Shown here piece by piece: positions 5,328 through 5,555 of a stretch of 5,555 nt of DNA. A program made the translations under genes and the position numbers. This DNA comes from Rubritepida sp. (GTDB lineage Bacteria > Pseudomonadota > Alphaproteobacteria > Acetobacterales > Acetobacteraceae), in NCBI GenBank assembly GCA_028291485.1, contig JAQGHZ010000719.1:1-5555 (forward strand), given 5' to 3'. The first letter of the stretch is position 1. Each line of letters begins with the position of its first letter. The notes beneath the pieces were generated by a model that made no database searches, was not told the DNA's origin, and worked only from the letters and a program-made list of their open reading frames with translations.

Positions 5328-5440
5328 AGGCTGTTTGGGAAATCCGCGGGTCGGCTTCGCGGGTCTTTTCCGCGCCCGGCGCCTGCCGGGCACGAAAAAT
5401 CCCTCGCGGAGCCTCCGCCGCCGAAGTTCCCAAACAGCCT
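5328..5440. repeat. 113-bp palindromic element with 14-bp perfect terminal inverted repeats (MITE/REP-like)
   Basis: The ends aggctgtttgggaa (5328-5341) and ttcccaaacagcct (5427-5440) are perfect inverted repeats. The interior is an imperfect palindrome: a central stem cccggc-gcct-gccggg (5375-5390), flanked by tttt/aaaa blocks (5366-5369 and 5395-5399) and by ggcttcgcggg facing ctcgcggagcc (5353-5363, 5403-5413). The element starts on the base right after the yjbF TAA. Mismatches in the inner stem become G-U pairs if the minus strand is transcribed. It codes for nothing recognisable. It may act as a transcript end or mRNA-stabilising hairpin for yjbF, but lacks a T-run after the stem, so it is not a classic terminator. 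Confidence 0.85.
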
Positions 5441-5483
5441 CCGAGTCCTCGCAATTCCACGCTGATCCTGGCATCATCCACGC

Positions 5484-5503
5484 AGCGCTTCGGGGGAAGC
5501 GCT
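5484..5503. other. 8-bp hairpin in the non-coding tail
   Basis: agcgcttc (5484-5491) pairs with gaagcgct (5496-5503) around a GGGG loop. The plus-strand sequence after it, ttgggggttcattt, is only weakly T-rich. On the minus strand two frames entering from the right edge end just before or inside it (TGA at 5512-5514 and 5474-5476), so it might lie at the end of a minus-strand gene beyond the window. The rest of 5441-5555 shows nothing I can support as a gene. Confidence 0.5.
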
Positions 5504-5555
5504 TTGGGGGTTCATTTCCAGTGGCGATCGCGTGCCTCCCGTTGCGACGGGGCGT

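Noticed and set aside
4665..5477. 270-codon minus-strand open frame spanning the lipoprotein gene and the palindromic element
   Set aside because: The lipoprotein on the plus strand has a lipobox and family motifs. The N-terminal part of this frame only translates the inverted-repeat element.
5441..5555. C-terminal end of a minus-strand gene entering from the right edge (frames ending at 5474 or 5512)
   Set aside because: Only 14 to 27 codons are visible, two frames are equally open, and neither shows a recognisable motif.

Overview
This is a G+C-rich chromosomal window from an alphaproteobacterium. The protein families (a flagellin starting MSLNSVNTNLG, an HWE-type histidine kinase, an alphaproteobacterial-style ProB and a YjbF-like lipoprotein) together with the base composition suggest Acetobacteraceae, perhaps Roseomonas-like. 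That placement is inference from sequence style, not a database result. Most genes lie on the minus strand; only the lipoprotein gene is on the plus strand.

Layout, left to right: the first 11 codons of a flagellin gene (minus, leaving the window at base 1); about 400 bases of upstream DNA with a CtrA-like box; a GAF-HWE sensor kinase (minus) that has Ser where the phosphoacceptor His should be; two back-to-back hairpins, one a strong intrinsic terminator; a small secreted protein of unknown function (minus); a decayed remnant of a VapC-type PIN toxin that lies in an otherwise empty gap; then proB and uppP as a tightly coupled minus-strand pair; a divergent yjbF-family lipoprotein gene (plus); a 113-base palindromic element that starts on the base after the lipoprotein stop codon; and a tail with no supportable gene.

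The proB-uppP pair joins glutamate 5-kinase (first step of proline synthesis) to undecaprenyl-diphosphate phosphatase (lipid carrier recycling for cell wall and surface polysaccharide). The divergent YjbF-like lipoprotein belongs to a family linked to exopolysaccharide or capsule export, so uppP and yjbF could share a cell-surface theme, though the sequence does not prove it. The kinase and flagellin are neighbours on the same strand but separated by a long gap.

The features most worth a second look are the kinase's missing histidine, a three-copy 48-base (16-codon) in-frame repeat that extends ProB beyond its normal C-terminus, the frameshifted vapC remnant, and the palindromic MITE-like element after yjbF. 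I see no complete new defence or mobile system here.
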